Shown piece by piece: positions 1-9,092 of a DNA stretch of 64,000 nt (position 1 is its first letter; every line of letters begins with the position of its first letter). A program made the translations under genes and the position numbers. The notes under the pieces are model-generated. The model worked only from the letters and a program-made list of their open reading frames with translations, had not been told where the DNA came from and did no database searches. Origin of the DNA: Latescibacteria bacterium UBA6620 (GTDB taxonomy: Bacteria; Latescibacterota; UBA2968); assembly GCA_002433075.1 (NCBI GenBank), contig DJHM01000048.1:118495-182494 (forward strand), written 5' to 3'.

Positions 1-12
1 GCGAAGGCGAGC

Positions 13-1200
13 CTACTGGTAGTACTCCCTCCCCCCACTCCCGAACGGTTCAATCCACGCCTCCTCGATCTCCATCCCGAACCCCGGCGCATCGGAAGGC
101 ACAAGCTTCCCATCCTCTGGCACTGCCATTCCTGGAATCGCCCTCACCTCTTCCAGCGGCACACCTGGATCCGAACCCAGCCAGAATTCCGCCATTAACG
201 ATTCAGGCATCGCCATTGCAAAGTGCTGGCCGAACGGAGAGTTCGCTCCGCCGTGAGGGATCGTCTGTAACCCCGCCGCCTCACCGAGCGTGTAGATTTT
301 CACCGCCTCGCTCAATCCGCCACACCATTTCAGATCTGGCTGGAGTACGTCTACGCAACGGTTCTCGACCAGCTGCCGGAACGCGATCCTGCCGTGGTGA
401 TCTTCCCCGGTCGCGATCGGCATCCACGGCACAGCCTTCTTCAAGGCGATATGTCCCTCGAGGTCTCCTGGAATCAGCGGTTCCTCCAACCAGCGCATCT
501 GGAAGGGTCTCAAGGCCTCGGCGACCTGGACAGCGTATTCGACGTTGTAGGACATCACCGCGTTGAGCATCAGCTCGGCGTCCAGCCCCACCATCTCCCG
601 AGCGTCTCCGACTTTTTTCTCCAGTCGGTTCAGCCCTTCCTGTCCCTCACGGTAGTGGATCGGGTTCGTCAACTTGAACCGGGTGAAACCCAGCTCCATC
701 GCCCAGTCCAGATCGTCACCCGTCGCATACAGTTCGATCGCGTCTCTGCATGGTCCCCCCAGGAGTCGATACACCGGAAGGTCGAGCAGTTTCCCTTTCA
801 GGTCCCACAGCGCCAGATCCACGCCGCTCCGCGCCACTGTCGCGTGCCCCGCATCCCCCAATCGCTGGCTCGCCCGCCACATCAGGTCGTTCAGAAATTC
901 CGTCGCCAGACAATCGCGCCCCATCAGCAACGGCGCATAAACCGTTTCGATTACCGACGCCGACGGTGCCCCGAAACTGCACGCTCCCAGACCCCACGTC
1001 CCATCCTCCACCGTCACCTTCACCCACACCTGTCCCCCGCCCATCCCCGGCATCTCTCCCGGCAATCGGGAAAACTCCGGGTAATAGTTGATCGGCAGCG
1101 ACCGCGGTGACGTCCGGTTCCAAGTCGGTCGTCGCGGCTCTGTCCTTGGTCCTTCCCGCGGAACGTTCAGCTTCACCGTTTCAATGGAAATGATCTTCAT
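13..1200 (-). CDS. L-rhamnonate dehydratase-like enolase superfamily enzyme
   Basis: The 395-residue product is a mandelate racemase/muconate lactonizing-type acid-sugar dehydratase, cytosolic, expected to remove water from a sugar acid. The N-terminal capping domain holds a YYPEF motif. The barrel shows a Lys in GFTRFKLTN, WLEEPL and ATGEDHHGR supplying two acidic metal ligands, DVLQPDLKWCGGL, and a PHGG histidine. The layout is that of RhmD. Oddly, the first metal-ligand position reads LMLNAVMSYN, with Asn where RhmD has Asp in LMLD. It ends in TAG. Its ATG is at 1200 and it lies downstream of the M81 peptidase gene on the same strand. Substrate is inferred from family only. Confidence 0.85.
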   Translation of the reverse strand: MKIISIETVKLNVPREGPRTEPRRPTWNRTSPRSLPINYYPEFSRLPGEMPGMGGGQVWVKVTVEDGTWGLGACSFGAPSASVIETVYAPLLMGRDCLATEFLNDLMWRASQRLGDAGHATVARSGVDLALWDLKGKLLDLPVYRLLGGPCRDAIELYATGDDLDWAMELGFTRFKLTNPIHYREGQEGLNRLEKKVGDAREMVGLDAELMLNAVMSYNVEYAVQVAEALRPFQMRWLEEPLIPGDLEGHIALKKAVPWMPIATGEDHHGRIAFRQLVENRCVDVLQPDLKWCGGLSEAVKIYTLGEAAGLQTIPHGGANSPFGQHFAMAMPESLMAEFWLGSDPGVPLEEVRAIPGMAVPEDGKLVPSDAPGFGMEIEEAWIEPFGSGGREYYQ

Positions 1201-1373
1201 CGTTCAATCAACCGATTGGAGGCCGACAGGATGAGCGTAGGAATCTCACGCGACGCGGTTCGAGCAGGCGGATGGGAGAGCAGGAGTGGCATGGTTCCTA
1301 TCCACGGATTCTCCTCGTCCTTCGTTCTCCCGGTGGTATCTCTCTGGTCCCAAGCCCGTCTTCGCGACTTCGA

Positions 1374-1408
1374 CTGCCTCGCCGTAGCTCGCCCGCGAGC
1401 AGAGGCAG
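1374..1408. repeat. Interspersed palindromic repeat (family 2, copy a)
   Basis: An inverted repeat in the 214-base gap between two genes: CTGCCTC ... GCTCGC cc GCGAGC ... GAGGCAG, with the internal GCCGTAGC signature seen in other copies of the family. Nothing else recognisable occupies 1201-1414. Confidence 0.55.
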
Positions 1409-1414
1409 GGTGGT

Positions 1415-2881
1415 TCAATCTTCGTCGATGGGCCACAGTGGCCGACGAATGTCCCTCCACGGAAAAATCGAAAGATCGAGCGACGTCAACCCCGGCCCAT
1501 CCGCCGTGATGATCTCTTTCGCCACCGGCGCAAAGCCCGCGCGGAAGTGAACGGCCGACTTCACCACCACAATGTCCACATCATTGGGTTCGATACCCGC
1601 CGAGCGAAACACTTCTGGATCCAGCGTCTGTGCCCGGTGACTGCACGCGATGACCTGAATGCCGCCCACGTCGATCACGGCTGCTTTACCAATCGATCCT
1701 GGCGCCCCCTGGCTCATCGGTCCTTTGTAAGTGAAGCTGCCGTCGTAAATCAATCTCACCCGACCTTCGATGTCGATCGGATCTCCGTGCATGTCGTCTG
1801 ACTTCGCCCCCAGCGACGTCCTGATCATCCCACCCACGCCTATCTTTTCGCACGCCTCGACCACTTCAGGATCGTAGACGGTCCCAACGGCCGCGCTCGT
1901 CACCTCCTGGGCGATCAGTTCTCGCAGCACCGCCACACTGTCGTTCGAACCCCCGCCGCCCGGGTTGTCCGCCATCTCATTGATCACGACCGGCTTCTCC
2001 GCCGCCTCTCGCGCACGGGCGACCGCATCAGCCACTGATGTCGGTTCGTAGCGAAAAGCCTCCCGACCGTCCCAGGCCGAATCGGCCAATCGCTTGGCCT
2101 CTGTTCGGGCGATCGATTCATCTCCGTCCGCATAGACCAGGACCGCGTAGCCCATGTGCGGAATGTCCGCGTAGCTGAACCCCGAGAACAACGAGGAGGC
2201 CAGAATCTCCTTCGGCCGATCTGGCCGCAGAGCTTCCGCCCACAGCTTTTTATAGAAACCGAATTCCGTGTTACACGTACCGCACACTGGAATCATCGGA
2301 GGCTTCTCCAGAGCGGCAACAGGGTTCGCCGTACCCTCCGCCACGCGGGCGATCAATCGGGCTGCATCCACACCTCGGTCCACGGGATCGGTGTGCGGGT
2401 ACTTCTGAAAGCCGATGATCGCCGTCGCTTTCTCGACCATCGTTTCCGTAATGTGCGAGTGCAAATCCAGTACAACGACGATCGGCATATCGGGGCCGGC
2501 AGCCTCACGTACTCGTGTCAGCGTCTCCCCTTCACCATCGTCCGTGTGGTCGGGCACCATCGCGCCGTGAAGGGAAAGAAGGATTCCATCCGCGCCAGGG
2601 TTCGCCCCAACGCCTTCCACGAGGTAGCCCGTGATCGTATCGAACGCGTCGACCGTCACTTTCCCCGACGGAGTCGCACTGGCCGCCACCGTTAGAACGA
2701 CATCATCCCCGCGTTCGTCGATCACACTCAGGAAACCCCCGATCGCCGTCCGCGTGCCCCCCAGGTTTCGACGGATGTCGTCGCCCAACCCGAAGCTACG
2801 TGCCTTGAAAGCCTCCAGGTCCGTCGGAATCGTCGAGAATGTGTTCGTCTCGTGTGAGAATCCACCCACGATCCATTTCAT
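1415..2881 (-). CDS. M81 family metallopeptidase (MlrC/microcystinase-like)
   Basis: The product is a predicted zinc-dependent M81 family protein, related to the MlrC peptidase of microcystin degradation. Visible hallmarks are the N-terminal GGFSHETNTFS, LSLHGAM, VVLDLHSHIT and GFQKYPHTDPVDRG, which carry the metal-binding Asp and His residues of the family, followed by a C-terminal DUF1485-type domain. Many members outside cyanotoxin degraders have unknown substrates, so no toxin role is implied. I place the start at the ATG at 2881, about 488 residues, because AAGGAG lies 8 bases upstream and homologues begin MKWIVGGFSHETN; an upstream in-frame extension to 2905 lacks this support. Confidence 0.88.
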   Translation of the reverse strand: MKWIVGGFSHETNTFSTIPTDLEAFKARSFGLGDDIRRNLGGTRTAIGGFLSVIDERGDDVVLTVAASATPSGKVTVDAFDTITGYLVEGVGANPGADGILLSLHGAMVPDHTDDGEGETLTRVREAAGPDMPIVVVLDLHSHITETMVEKATAIIGFQKYPHTDPVDRGVDAARLIARVAEGTANPVAALEKPPMIPVCGTCNTEFGFYKKLWAEALRPDRPKEILASSLFSGFSYADIPHMGYAVLVYADGDESIARTEAKRLADSAWDGREAFRYEPTSVADAVARAREAAEKPVVINEMADNPGGGGSNDSVAVLRELIAQEVTSAAVGTVYDPEVVEACEKIGVGGMIRTSLGAKSDDMHGDPIDIEGRVRLIYDGSFTYKGPMSQGAPGSIGKAAVIDVGGIQVIACSHRAQTLDPEVFRSAGIEPNDVDIVVVKSAVHFRAGFAPVAKEIITADGPGLTSLDLSIFPWRDIRRPLWPIDED

Positions 2882-3072
2882 CACTGCAGCTCCTTCCAGG
2901 AACATCTACGACTCTTATCGATCGTCTCGATTCTGGGCAATGCGCCCCACTGCTGAGATGGTGTTATTCTTGAGCAGCGCCTGCGAAGTATAACACCAGT
3001 CCGCGATGAAGGTCACCCGCAAATGGGCGTCGCAGTCGGAACCTTCGAACGGTCTGGGTCCGGAGGTTGACG

Positions 3073-4185
3073 ATGAACACCCAACAGGAAATCGACGCTC
3101 GCTTCCGTCCCACGACTTCATTCGACAGAAGTCCCGTCATCCAGAACGTGACCTTCGATCTGGACAGCATTCGCACCGATGGTCTCGGCAGCGACAACTG
3201 GGTCGTGACCTGGGCGGACGACGATCATCAGTATGTCAGTTGGGGCGACGGTGTCGGTTTTGGTGCGGCGGACATGCAAGAGCAGAACGGTCCTGATCGT
3301 GTCGGCTTGGGGTTCAGACGTATCGAAGGCGATTTTCCCGACTTCACCGTCCACAACGTCAGTGGGGGTAAAGACGCCGAGCATCGAGCCGATCCGGTGT
3401 TCGCCGCACCCGGTTACGGCAATCTGTTGGGGAACGGCAAGTGCTACGGGATGCTCGCAGTCGATGAGAAACTCTACGCCTATCGAATCGGCGACGGTCA
3501 CCCCCTTCACATCGCGTTCAGCGAACTCTACGTCTCGGACGATCACTGCGCGACGTGGTGGTTCACCGGCGTTCGGTTCGGCCGGGAACAATTCTCGAAC
3601 AAGCGAGGCTTCTTCGCTCCCACCATCTGCAACTACGGTCGCAACTACGAAGGAGCTCGTGGCGCATACATATATATGCATGCGCCTGAAGTCTGTGTCG
3701 ACGAAGGGTGGGAAGTGCAGATCCCCGGTCGAATGACATTGATCCGTGCGCTTCGTTCAAAGATCGAGCGCCAGGACGATTTCGAGTATTTCGCGGGATT
3801 CAACTCGCCCGACCAGTCGACCTGGTCGGGTGATATAGAGGACAGGGCGCCGGTCTTCGAGGATCGAGGGCGTGGGCTGATGCGTTCGAGTGTCAGCTAC
3901 AATGCCGGCCTCCGGAGATACCTCCTCCTTTCCCGGTAGGTCAGCCGATGGGAAATCAGGAATGGACATTTGGGGATCTACGATGCGCCAGAGCCCTGGG
4001 GACCGTGGACCGAGGTCCTCTGCGAAAACGCGTGGCACCTAGGACTCCAGCACGGGTACAAGAGTGTTTACTAAAACTTTTCCAACAAATGGCTGAGTGA
4101 CGATGGACGGGATTTCGTCATGATCTACACCGTCCCAAGTCACGATCAGTTCGGGGCCGTGAGGGGTCGATTTAAAGTCACGTAG
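3073..4185 (+). pseudogene. DUF4185-like protein gene with two in-frame stops
   Basis: One frame runs from the ATG at 3073 (GGAGG six bases upstream) to TAG at 4183, 371 codons, but it is cut by TAG at 3937-3939 and TAA at 4072-4074. The translated pieces match the beta-propeller DUF4185 family: DNWVVTWADDDHQYVSWGDG, DGFRRIEGD-like strands, DDFEYFAGF, WSGDIEDRAPVFED, VSYNAGLRRYLL, then after the first stop GIYDAPEPWGPWTEV and after the second NKWLSDDG. Because the frame is preserved on both sides of both stops, this is a recent nonsense pseudogene or a sequence error. If real, translation yields a 288-residue product lacking the C-terminal strands. It is divergent from the M81 gene. Confidence 0.8.
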
Positions 4186-4239
4186 TGCTTGACGGCGGCC
4201 GAATAAATCCGATATCGAAAGTAAGTAAGCGGTTGCCTT

Positions 4240-4833
4240 TTGCCCACTTGTGAAGTGAGTGGTTACTTGGTAGTTTATGCGCTCTGTTCTGAACAGGACC
4301 TCCTAAAGCGTGCTCAGCGAGGATCCGACGCCGCTCTCAATGAGCTTTTCCTTCACCTGAGGCCGAAGGTCCTCGATCGATGTCTGACGCTCTCCCGGGA
4401 GCGGGACGACGCCGAGGACCTGACCCAGGAGATTCTTCTAAAGGTCCACAGACATCTCCACCGATTCAGGGGCGATTCGAGTCTGTCCACCTAGCTTTAT
4501 CGCCTGACACTGAATCACTGGATCGATCGACGTCGAGCAACGAATCCTGATCGATTCGTCGACGGTCACGGGGCGCTCGACAGACTGGCCGGCCCCGACC
4601 GAACCGATAGGCGTGTGGAGCGAAGAGAGTTGAACAAGGCCATCTTTGCGGCCATCGATGTCCTGGGACCGAAGCAGGGTGAAGCCTTCAGCATGTACGA
4701 ACTCGAAGGACTGAACTACCGAACGATCGCCGCTACCCTCGGCTGCTCTGAGGGTAGCGTCAAATCCAGGATCTTCCGGGCCCGGGAACGACTCCGCGAA
4801 TTGTTGCACGACGAGCAACCGACTCCTTTTTAA
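4240..4833 (+). pseudogene. ECF sigma factor gene with in-frame TAG
   Basis: An RNA polymerase sigma-70 ECF gene. Before the stop it has region 2 (DLLKRAQRGSDAALNELF, DAEDLTQEILLKVHRHLHRF). After it comes the linker and region 4 HTH (ALGPKQ-like, YRTIAATLGCSEGSVKSRI). A TAG at 4492-4494 falls exactly where related factors have Trp in the STWLYR motif, so one TGG-to-TAG change explains it. The frame is otherwise continuous to TAA at 4833. The start is uncertain: TTG at 4240 or GTG at 4255. It sits 26 bases before the RND permease, suggesting it once controlled that gene. Confidence 0.85.
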
Positions 4834-4859
4834 TCATCCCCACTAAAAGGTGGCGCGAT

Positions 4860-7800
4860 TTGAACCTTTCCGAAAACGCCATCAGGAAACCCATCACCAC
4901 GGTGATGTGTACACTCAGTCTGGTTGTGCTCGGCTTCATCTCCCTCTTCAGGATCCCGCTGGAATACGCGCCGGACCTGAACTGGCCGTCCATGTATATC
5001 AGCGTCGACTATCCTTCTTCCTCTCCCGAAGAAGTGGAGAGGGATATCACGCGCCCCGTCGAAGAGGTGATGGCCACGCTTTCGGGTGTAAAGGCCATCA
5101 GCTCCAGGAGCAACGGGAACCGGGCATCCGTGCGTCTCGAATTCAACTACGGGACCGACATGGACCTCATGGCCATTCGCGTGCGCGATCGTCTCGACCT
5201 CGTTCGTCCAGAACTTCCTCCGGACGTCGAGCAGATCGAAACACGCCGATGGAGCTCCGACGACTGGGAGATTCTGGACTACCGAATGACCTGGCTTGGA
5301 GAGGACCAGTCTGAGCTGATGTCGGTCTACAAGCACACCATCCTCCCTCGGCTCCAGCGGATCGAGGGTGTGGGCAGTGTTGAAATCGAGGGAGTCGACG
5401 AAAAAGCTCTTCTCGTTCAGGTGGACCAGGGATCGATGAGGGCCCACAACCTCGACATCCGCACCCTCAATCGAGCCATCCGAAACAACAACGTCAACGT
5501 CTCTGCCGGCTACGTTAACGACGGCGGCCGTCGAATGGCCGTTCGCTCGATCGGAGAGTTCCAGACCGTCTCACAGATTCGTCAGCTGCCCATCGTCAAG
5601 GACCTCGTACTCGACGACGTCGCCGACGTCTCCTACGACTATCCAGAAAGACGTTACTTCGAACGCATCGATGGTCGAAATGCGGTCTCGATCGAGATCC
5701 GAAAGGCCTCCACCGCCAATCTTGTCGAAACGGCGAACCGCGCCAAAGCCGAAATGGAGGCCATCAACGACGAAATCGGACGTGATCTGCTGAAGGTGCA
5801 CCTCAGCCGCGATCAGTCGACGACCGTGACGAAAGGGATCTGGAACCTCGCGCTTTCGGCCCTCCTCGGCGGATTCCTGGCCATCACGATCATCTTTCTG
5901 TTCCTCCGGAATTTCAGGAGCACGCTGATCATCGGAATGTCCATCCCGGTCTCGGCTTTCTGTGTCTTCACGATCATGTATCTGCTCCGCCAGTTCTTCG
6001 GCGCATCGATCACGCTAAACATGGTGTCGATGATGGGCCTGATGGTCGCCATCGGAATGCTCGTCGATCCGGCCGTTGTCGCTCTTGAGAATATTTACCG
6101 CAAGCGCTTCGACTCGGGGCGGGATCCCGAGATCGCGGCCATCGAGGGCAGTTTGGAGATCGGTGTCCCGATTGTCGCCGCCGCGATGACCACAGTCTGC
6201 GTTTTCGTCCCCCTTGTCTTCACCGCCGGTTCGGGCCGATCGATGTGGATGCGTGACTTCGCTGTTACCGTGTGCATCGCCGTCGTCGCCTCCCTCTGCG
6301 TGGCACTTACCCTGATCCCGCTTGCCGGGTCTCGCGCTTTCCGCGGCAACGACGGGAAGAACGATCGGCGCCTCAAAATGGCCCTCGGTCTTTTCGGTAT
6401 CTCCGCGATCGGATACGGCATCTACGACACGGGACTCGCCCAGACCCAGACCGCGGTCCTGGAATGGATCACCACCGTCGTCGATGCGGCTAGGACGACC
6501 GACCCCGCAGTAATGGGGGCGATTGCCGTTCTCATTTGCTTTTCCATCTTTCTGAAACGACGTGCCCGTGGAAAGAGCCTAAGAAGGATTTACGCGGGAT
6601 TCATCGAGAAAACGCTCCAATATCGATGGACGACCATCGCTGTCGCCTGCATCGTGCTCGGCTTCGGCTTCGAACTTTATTCGAACGTCGAGAAGCGGCC
6701 TTTCCGCTGGCAGTCATCGCGACGTGTCTCGTTCACCGTCGAAACACCGCGAAGCTACGGTCTCGAGCAGACACTTGCGCTCTTCACCCGGATCGAGAAC
6801 ATCCTGATCCCCGAGAAGGAGGCACTTGACGTCGAGTCGATCCGCACCCGATTCAGCGATCGCTGGGGGTCTCGAATCACGCTCTACCTCACCGATGCGG
6901 ACAAGAGCACGTTGACCACAGACGAAGTCAAGAAGAAGGTGCTCGCCATGATGCCCACGGACGAGCCCGGCGTCCGATTCAAGGCCGGAGGTTCTCGGGG
7001 TGGTTCCGCATCGGGTGTGGGCGTCGAGATTCGAGGACACAGTTCGACCGTGCTCGCCATCCTCGCCGAGGACATTCGCAACAAGATGGAAGACCTGGAC
7101 AACGTCCATCTGCTGGAAACGAGTCTGGAAAGTGGAGCGGAAGAGATTCAGGTCAACGTGAACCGGACACGTGCCAGTCGCTACGGGTTGTCCCCGCAGC
7201 GTGTGGCCTCGGACATTGCCACTTCGCTCGGTACCCGCGGAAGCAGCAAGTACAAGACGAATGACGGTGAAATCGACATCACCGTCCAGCTGCGCGAAGA
7301 AGATCGCGCAACCTTGAGCCAGCTGCGAAATGCGACGTTCGAAACGGACCAGGGCAACATGGTCTCCCTTGGCGCACTCGCCAGCTTCACACTCAGCAAG
7401 GGTCCCGACACGATCGAGCGCCAGGATCGCATGTCAACCATCGAGGTGTTCGCAAACACCGACCAGAAAGATCGCCTGAAGGTCGGGCGGGAAATGGCAA
7501 GTCGGATGAAGAAAATTTCACTGCCGTCCGGCTATACTTGGCAGATGGACCGACGGTTCAGGCGGATGGCCCAGGAGGTCGGCGAAACGGATTTCACGCT
7601 CGTCCTGGCCGCCATCCTCATCTACATCATCATGGCCTCGCTCTTCGAATCCTACGTTCATCCGTTCACCATCATGTTCGCCATCACCTTCGCTTTCACG
7701 GGTGTAGCCGCCGGGCTCTACCTCACCGATACCGCACTCGACTCCAATGCAACCTATGGATTGTTGATCTTGTTCGGCATCGTCGTCAACAATGGCATCG

Positions 7801-8123
7801 TTCTGATCGATCACATCAATCGATATCGCAAACAGGGCATGTACCGTCGGGACGCCATCATCCTGGGCGGCCAGGATCGAATTCGACCGATCTTGATGAC
7901 TGCTTCGACCACGATTCTGGGTCTGATGCCCCTCGTCGTCCCGATGCTCTACGGCACCGCCGAAGGTCACGCTCGAATCTGGGGGCCCATTGGCCTCGTC
8001 ATCGTTTCCGGTCTGTCCGTCTCCACCCTCATGACTCTGATCCTGCTTCCGACCGTCTACTCTTTAATGGACGATCTGGCGGGCTCGTGTCGCAGAGTGC
8101 TTGCTTCCTCCCGAACCGCCTGA
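4860..8123 (+). CDS. RND family efflux permease (HAE1/AcrB-like)
   Basis: This inner-membrane proton-driven exporter has 1087 residues with two halves, each with a periplasmic pore loop and six membrane segments. N-terminal MNLSENAIRKP, SPEEVERDITRPVEE and GMLVDPAVVALENI (TM4) are typical; the second TM4 Asp of AcrB is Pro here. TM10 has GIVVNNGIVLIDHIN, the HAE1 form without the AcrB lysine. A longer spacer with an extra hydrophobic stretch lies between TM6 and TM7. Start is TTG at 4860 with AGGTGG upstream. No periplasmic adaptor or outer-membrane channel gene is adjacent, unusual for this family. It follows the broken ECF sigma gene. Confidence 0.93.
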   Translation: MNLSENAIRKPITTVMCTLSLVVLGFISLFRIPLEYAPDLNWPSMYISVDYPSSSPEEVERDITRPVEEVMATLSGVKAISSRSNGNRASVRLEFNYGTDMDLMAIRVRDRLDLVRPELPPDVEQIETRRWSSDDWEILDYRMTWLGEDQSELMSVYKHTILPRLQRIEGVGSVEIEGVDEKALLVQVDQGSMRAHNLDIRTLNRAIRNNNVNVSAGYVNDGGRRMAVRSIGEFQTVSQIRQLPIVKDLVLDDVADVSYDYPERRYFERIDGRNAVSIEIRKASTANLVETANRAKAEMEAINDEIGRDLLKVHLSRDQSTTVTKGIWNLALSALLGGFLAITIIFLFLRNFRSTLIIGMSIPVSAFCVFTIMYLLRQFFGASITLNMVSMMGLMVAIGMLVDPAVVALENIYRKRFDSGRDPEIAAIEGSLEIGVPIVAAAMTTVCVFVPLVFTAGSGRSMWMRDFAVTVCIAVVASLCVALTLIPLAGSRAFRGNDGKNDRRLKMALGLFGISAIGYGIYDTGLAQTQTAVLEWITTVVDAARTTDPAVMGAIAVLICFSIFLKRRARGKSLRRIYAGFIEKTLQYRWTTIAVACIVLGFGFELYSNVEKRPFRWQSSRRVSFTVETPRSYGLEQTLALFTRIENILIPEKEALDVESIRTRFSDRWGSRITLYLTDADKSTLTTDEVKKKVLAMMPTDEPGVRFKAGGSRGGSASGVGVEIRGHSSTVLAILAEDIRNKMEDLDNVHLLETSLESGAEEIQVNVNRTRASRYGLSPQRVASDIATSLGTRGSSKYKTNDGEIDITVQLREEDRATLSQLRNATFETDQGNMVSLGALASFTLSKGPDTIERQDRMSTIEVFANTDQKDRLKVGREMASRMKKISLPSGYTWQMDRRFRRMAQEVGETDFTLVLAAILIYIIMASLFESYVHPFTIMFAITFAFTGVAAGLYLTDTALDSNATYGLLILFGIVVNNGIVLIDHINRYRKQGMYRRDAIILGGQDRIRPILMTASTTILGLMPLVVPMLYGTAEGHARIWGPIGLVIVSGLSVSTLMTLILLPTVYSLMDDLAGSCRRVLASSRTA

Positions 8124-8134
8124 CCGAGAGACTA

Positions 8135-8248
8135 AGAGCGTATTTACAATTGACGATCTCCAAGTGGGGGAAGGGAACGACGCTCTTCTCCTTCCTCCAT
8201 TCGGAAATCGGTAATTCTTGATCGGAAATCCGCTTCTGGTCTTTCATT
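8135..8248. repeat. Interspersed intergenic repeat (family 1, copy A)
   Basis: A roughly 114-base element directly after the RND stop. It contains an internal GGAAGG/CCTTCC hairpin and ends TTGATCGGAAATCCGCTTCTGG, shared almost base for base with the copy at 10065-10186. The remainder of 8124-8351 shows no gene. Confidence 0.75.
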
Positions 8249-8351
8249 CTGCCTTTTCCGCTTTTCCTTTGGAATCCTCTCTCGACCGGCCGGGGTACGA
8301 CGAAAGCATACCGTTTCGAGCCCTGAACGATTCGTTGCTCAGAGAAAAGAA

Positions 8352-8891
8352 TCAACATCCACACGCACAGTCTTTCCGCCGATCGAAATCCATCACCCGA
8401 CCTCTCTGGTCCAGTTCGAAGTCACAACATCCGAGCAGTGAGTCCGCCATCATCTTCCGTCCCCGCTGAATCCGGGACTTGGCGCCCGAAAGCGAGAGCC
8501 CCAGCCGGTCGCCGACTTCCTTCTGTGGGAGACCCTCGACTTCCGCCAGGACGAGCGCTTCCCGATATCGATCGGGCAACGCATCCAGAAATGGCCGCAG
8601 GCATTTTGCCAGGTCAGCGTCGGTACGCCAGTCCAGATCTTCGCTCGGTTGCGGAAGGTCCTCCGTCACCGCTTCGAACCGAACTCTGTCGTGCGCTCGA
8701 TAGTGATCGATCAAGGCGTTGCGGGTGATCTGATATAGCCACGCTCGGAGCTTTCCGGGATTCTGAAGTTCTCCCCGACGCTCGTACACACAAACGAGGA
8801 CATCGTGGACGATGTCCTCCGCCTGGCAAACCTCTGAACCGTTTTCAGCAACAGCCGTCATCGCAGCATCCGTCGCCACATCCGCCCGCAT
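8352..8891 (-). CDS. SigZ-like ECF RNA polymerase sigma factor
   Basis: A cytosolic transcription factor. Region 2.2-2.4 is seen in AEDIVHDVLVCVYERR and LRAWLYQITRNALIDHYR; region 4 in LPDRYREALVLAEVEGLPQKEVGDRLGLSLSGAKSRIQRGR. The C-terminal CCDFELDQRGRVMDF tail is the mark of SigZ-type factors, and it closes with DCACGC, so six cysteines cluster at the end. The N-terminus is odd: the roughly 30 residues before AEDIV do not look like sigma region 2.1, and the ATG at 8891 has no Shine-Dalgarno. A short Cys-rich ORF with a strong ribosome site overlaps its start, so translation may be coupled. No anti-sigma gene is visible. Confidence 0.8.
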   Translation of the reverse strand: MRADVATDAAMTAVAENGSEVCQAEDIVHDVLVCVYERRGELQNPGKLRAWLYQITRNALIDHYRAHDRVRFEAVTEDLPQPSEDLDWRTDADLAKCLRPFLDALPDRYREALVLAEVEGLPQKEVGDRLGLSLSGAKSRIQRGRKMMADSLLGCCDFELDQRGRVMDFDRRKDCACGC

Positions 8892-8922
8892 CTACCGTGT
8901 CAGGATCTTCCCAACCGTCCAT
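8845..8922 (-). CDS. Short Cys-rich peptide ORF overlapping the SigZ-like gene
   Basis: A 25-codon ORF starting with ATG at 8922 and stopping at TGA 8845-8847. It has the best ribosome binding site in the area, AGGAGG five bases before the ATG, whereas the sigma gene it overlaps (start 8891, different frame) has none. The peptide begins MDGWEDPDTVD and ends in a C-x-D-x-C-C-D-D-x-C-C pattern, five cysteines with acidic spacers. No family is recognised. It could be a metal- or redox-responsive leader controlling sigma translation, or chance. Confidence reflects the ribosome site only. Confidence 0.4.
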   Translation of the reverse strand: MDGWEDPDTVDAGGCGDGCCDDGCC

Positions 8923-9092
8923 AGCCGCCTCCTGTTGTCAGGTGTATCGGTCTGATCGCTCTCATCAAGGGAGACGGTGCTTCTTCAAAAAGGACGCAAA
9001 ATAAATCACCCACTTACCGAGGGGTTGTGAATCCGTCGATCCGGCCCTTAGATTCAGATCTCAAGACCATTCGCCCTCGAAAGGAAGCCCAC

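Noticed and set aside
394..1110. Long plus-strand ORF opposite the dehydratase gene
   Set aside because: It is an antisense shadow: low-complexity Arg/Pro/His translation, no family match, no ribosome site, while the minus strand encodes a complete enzyme.
2969..2993. TTGAGC...TATAAC promoter between the M81 and DUF4185 genes
   Set aside because: Spacer of only 13 bases; not credible.
7538..8221. 227-codon plus-strand ORF within the RND gene
   Set aside because: Alternate-frame shadow of the RND C-terminal half, His/Arg-rich, no start signal.
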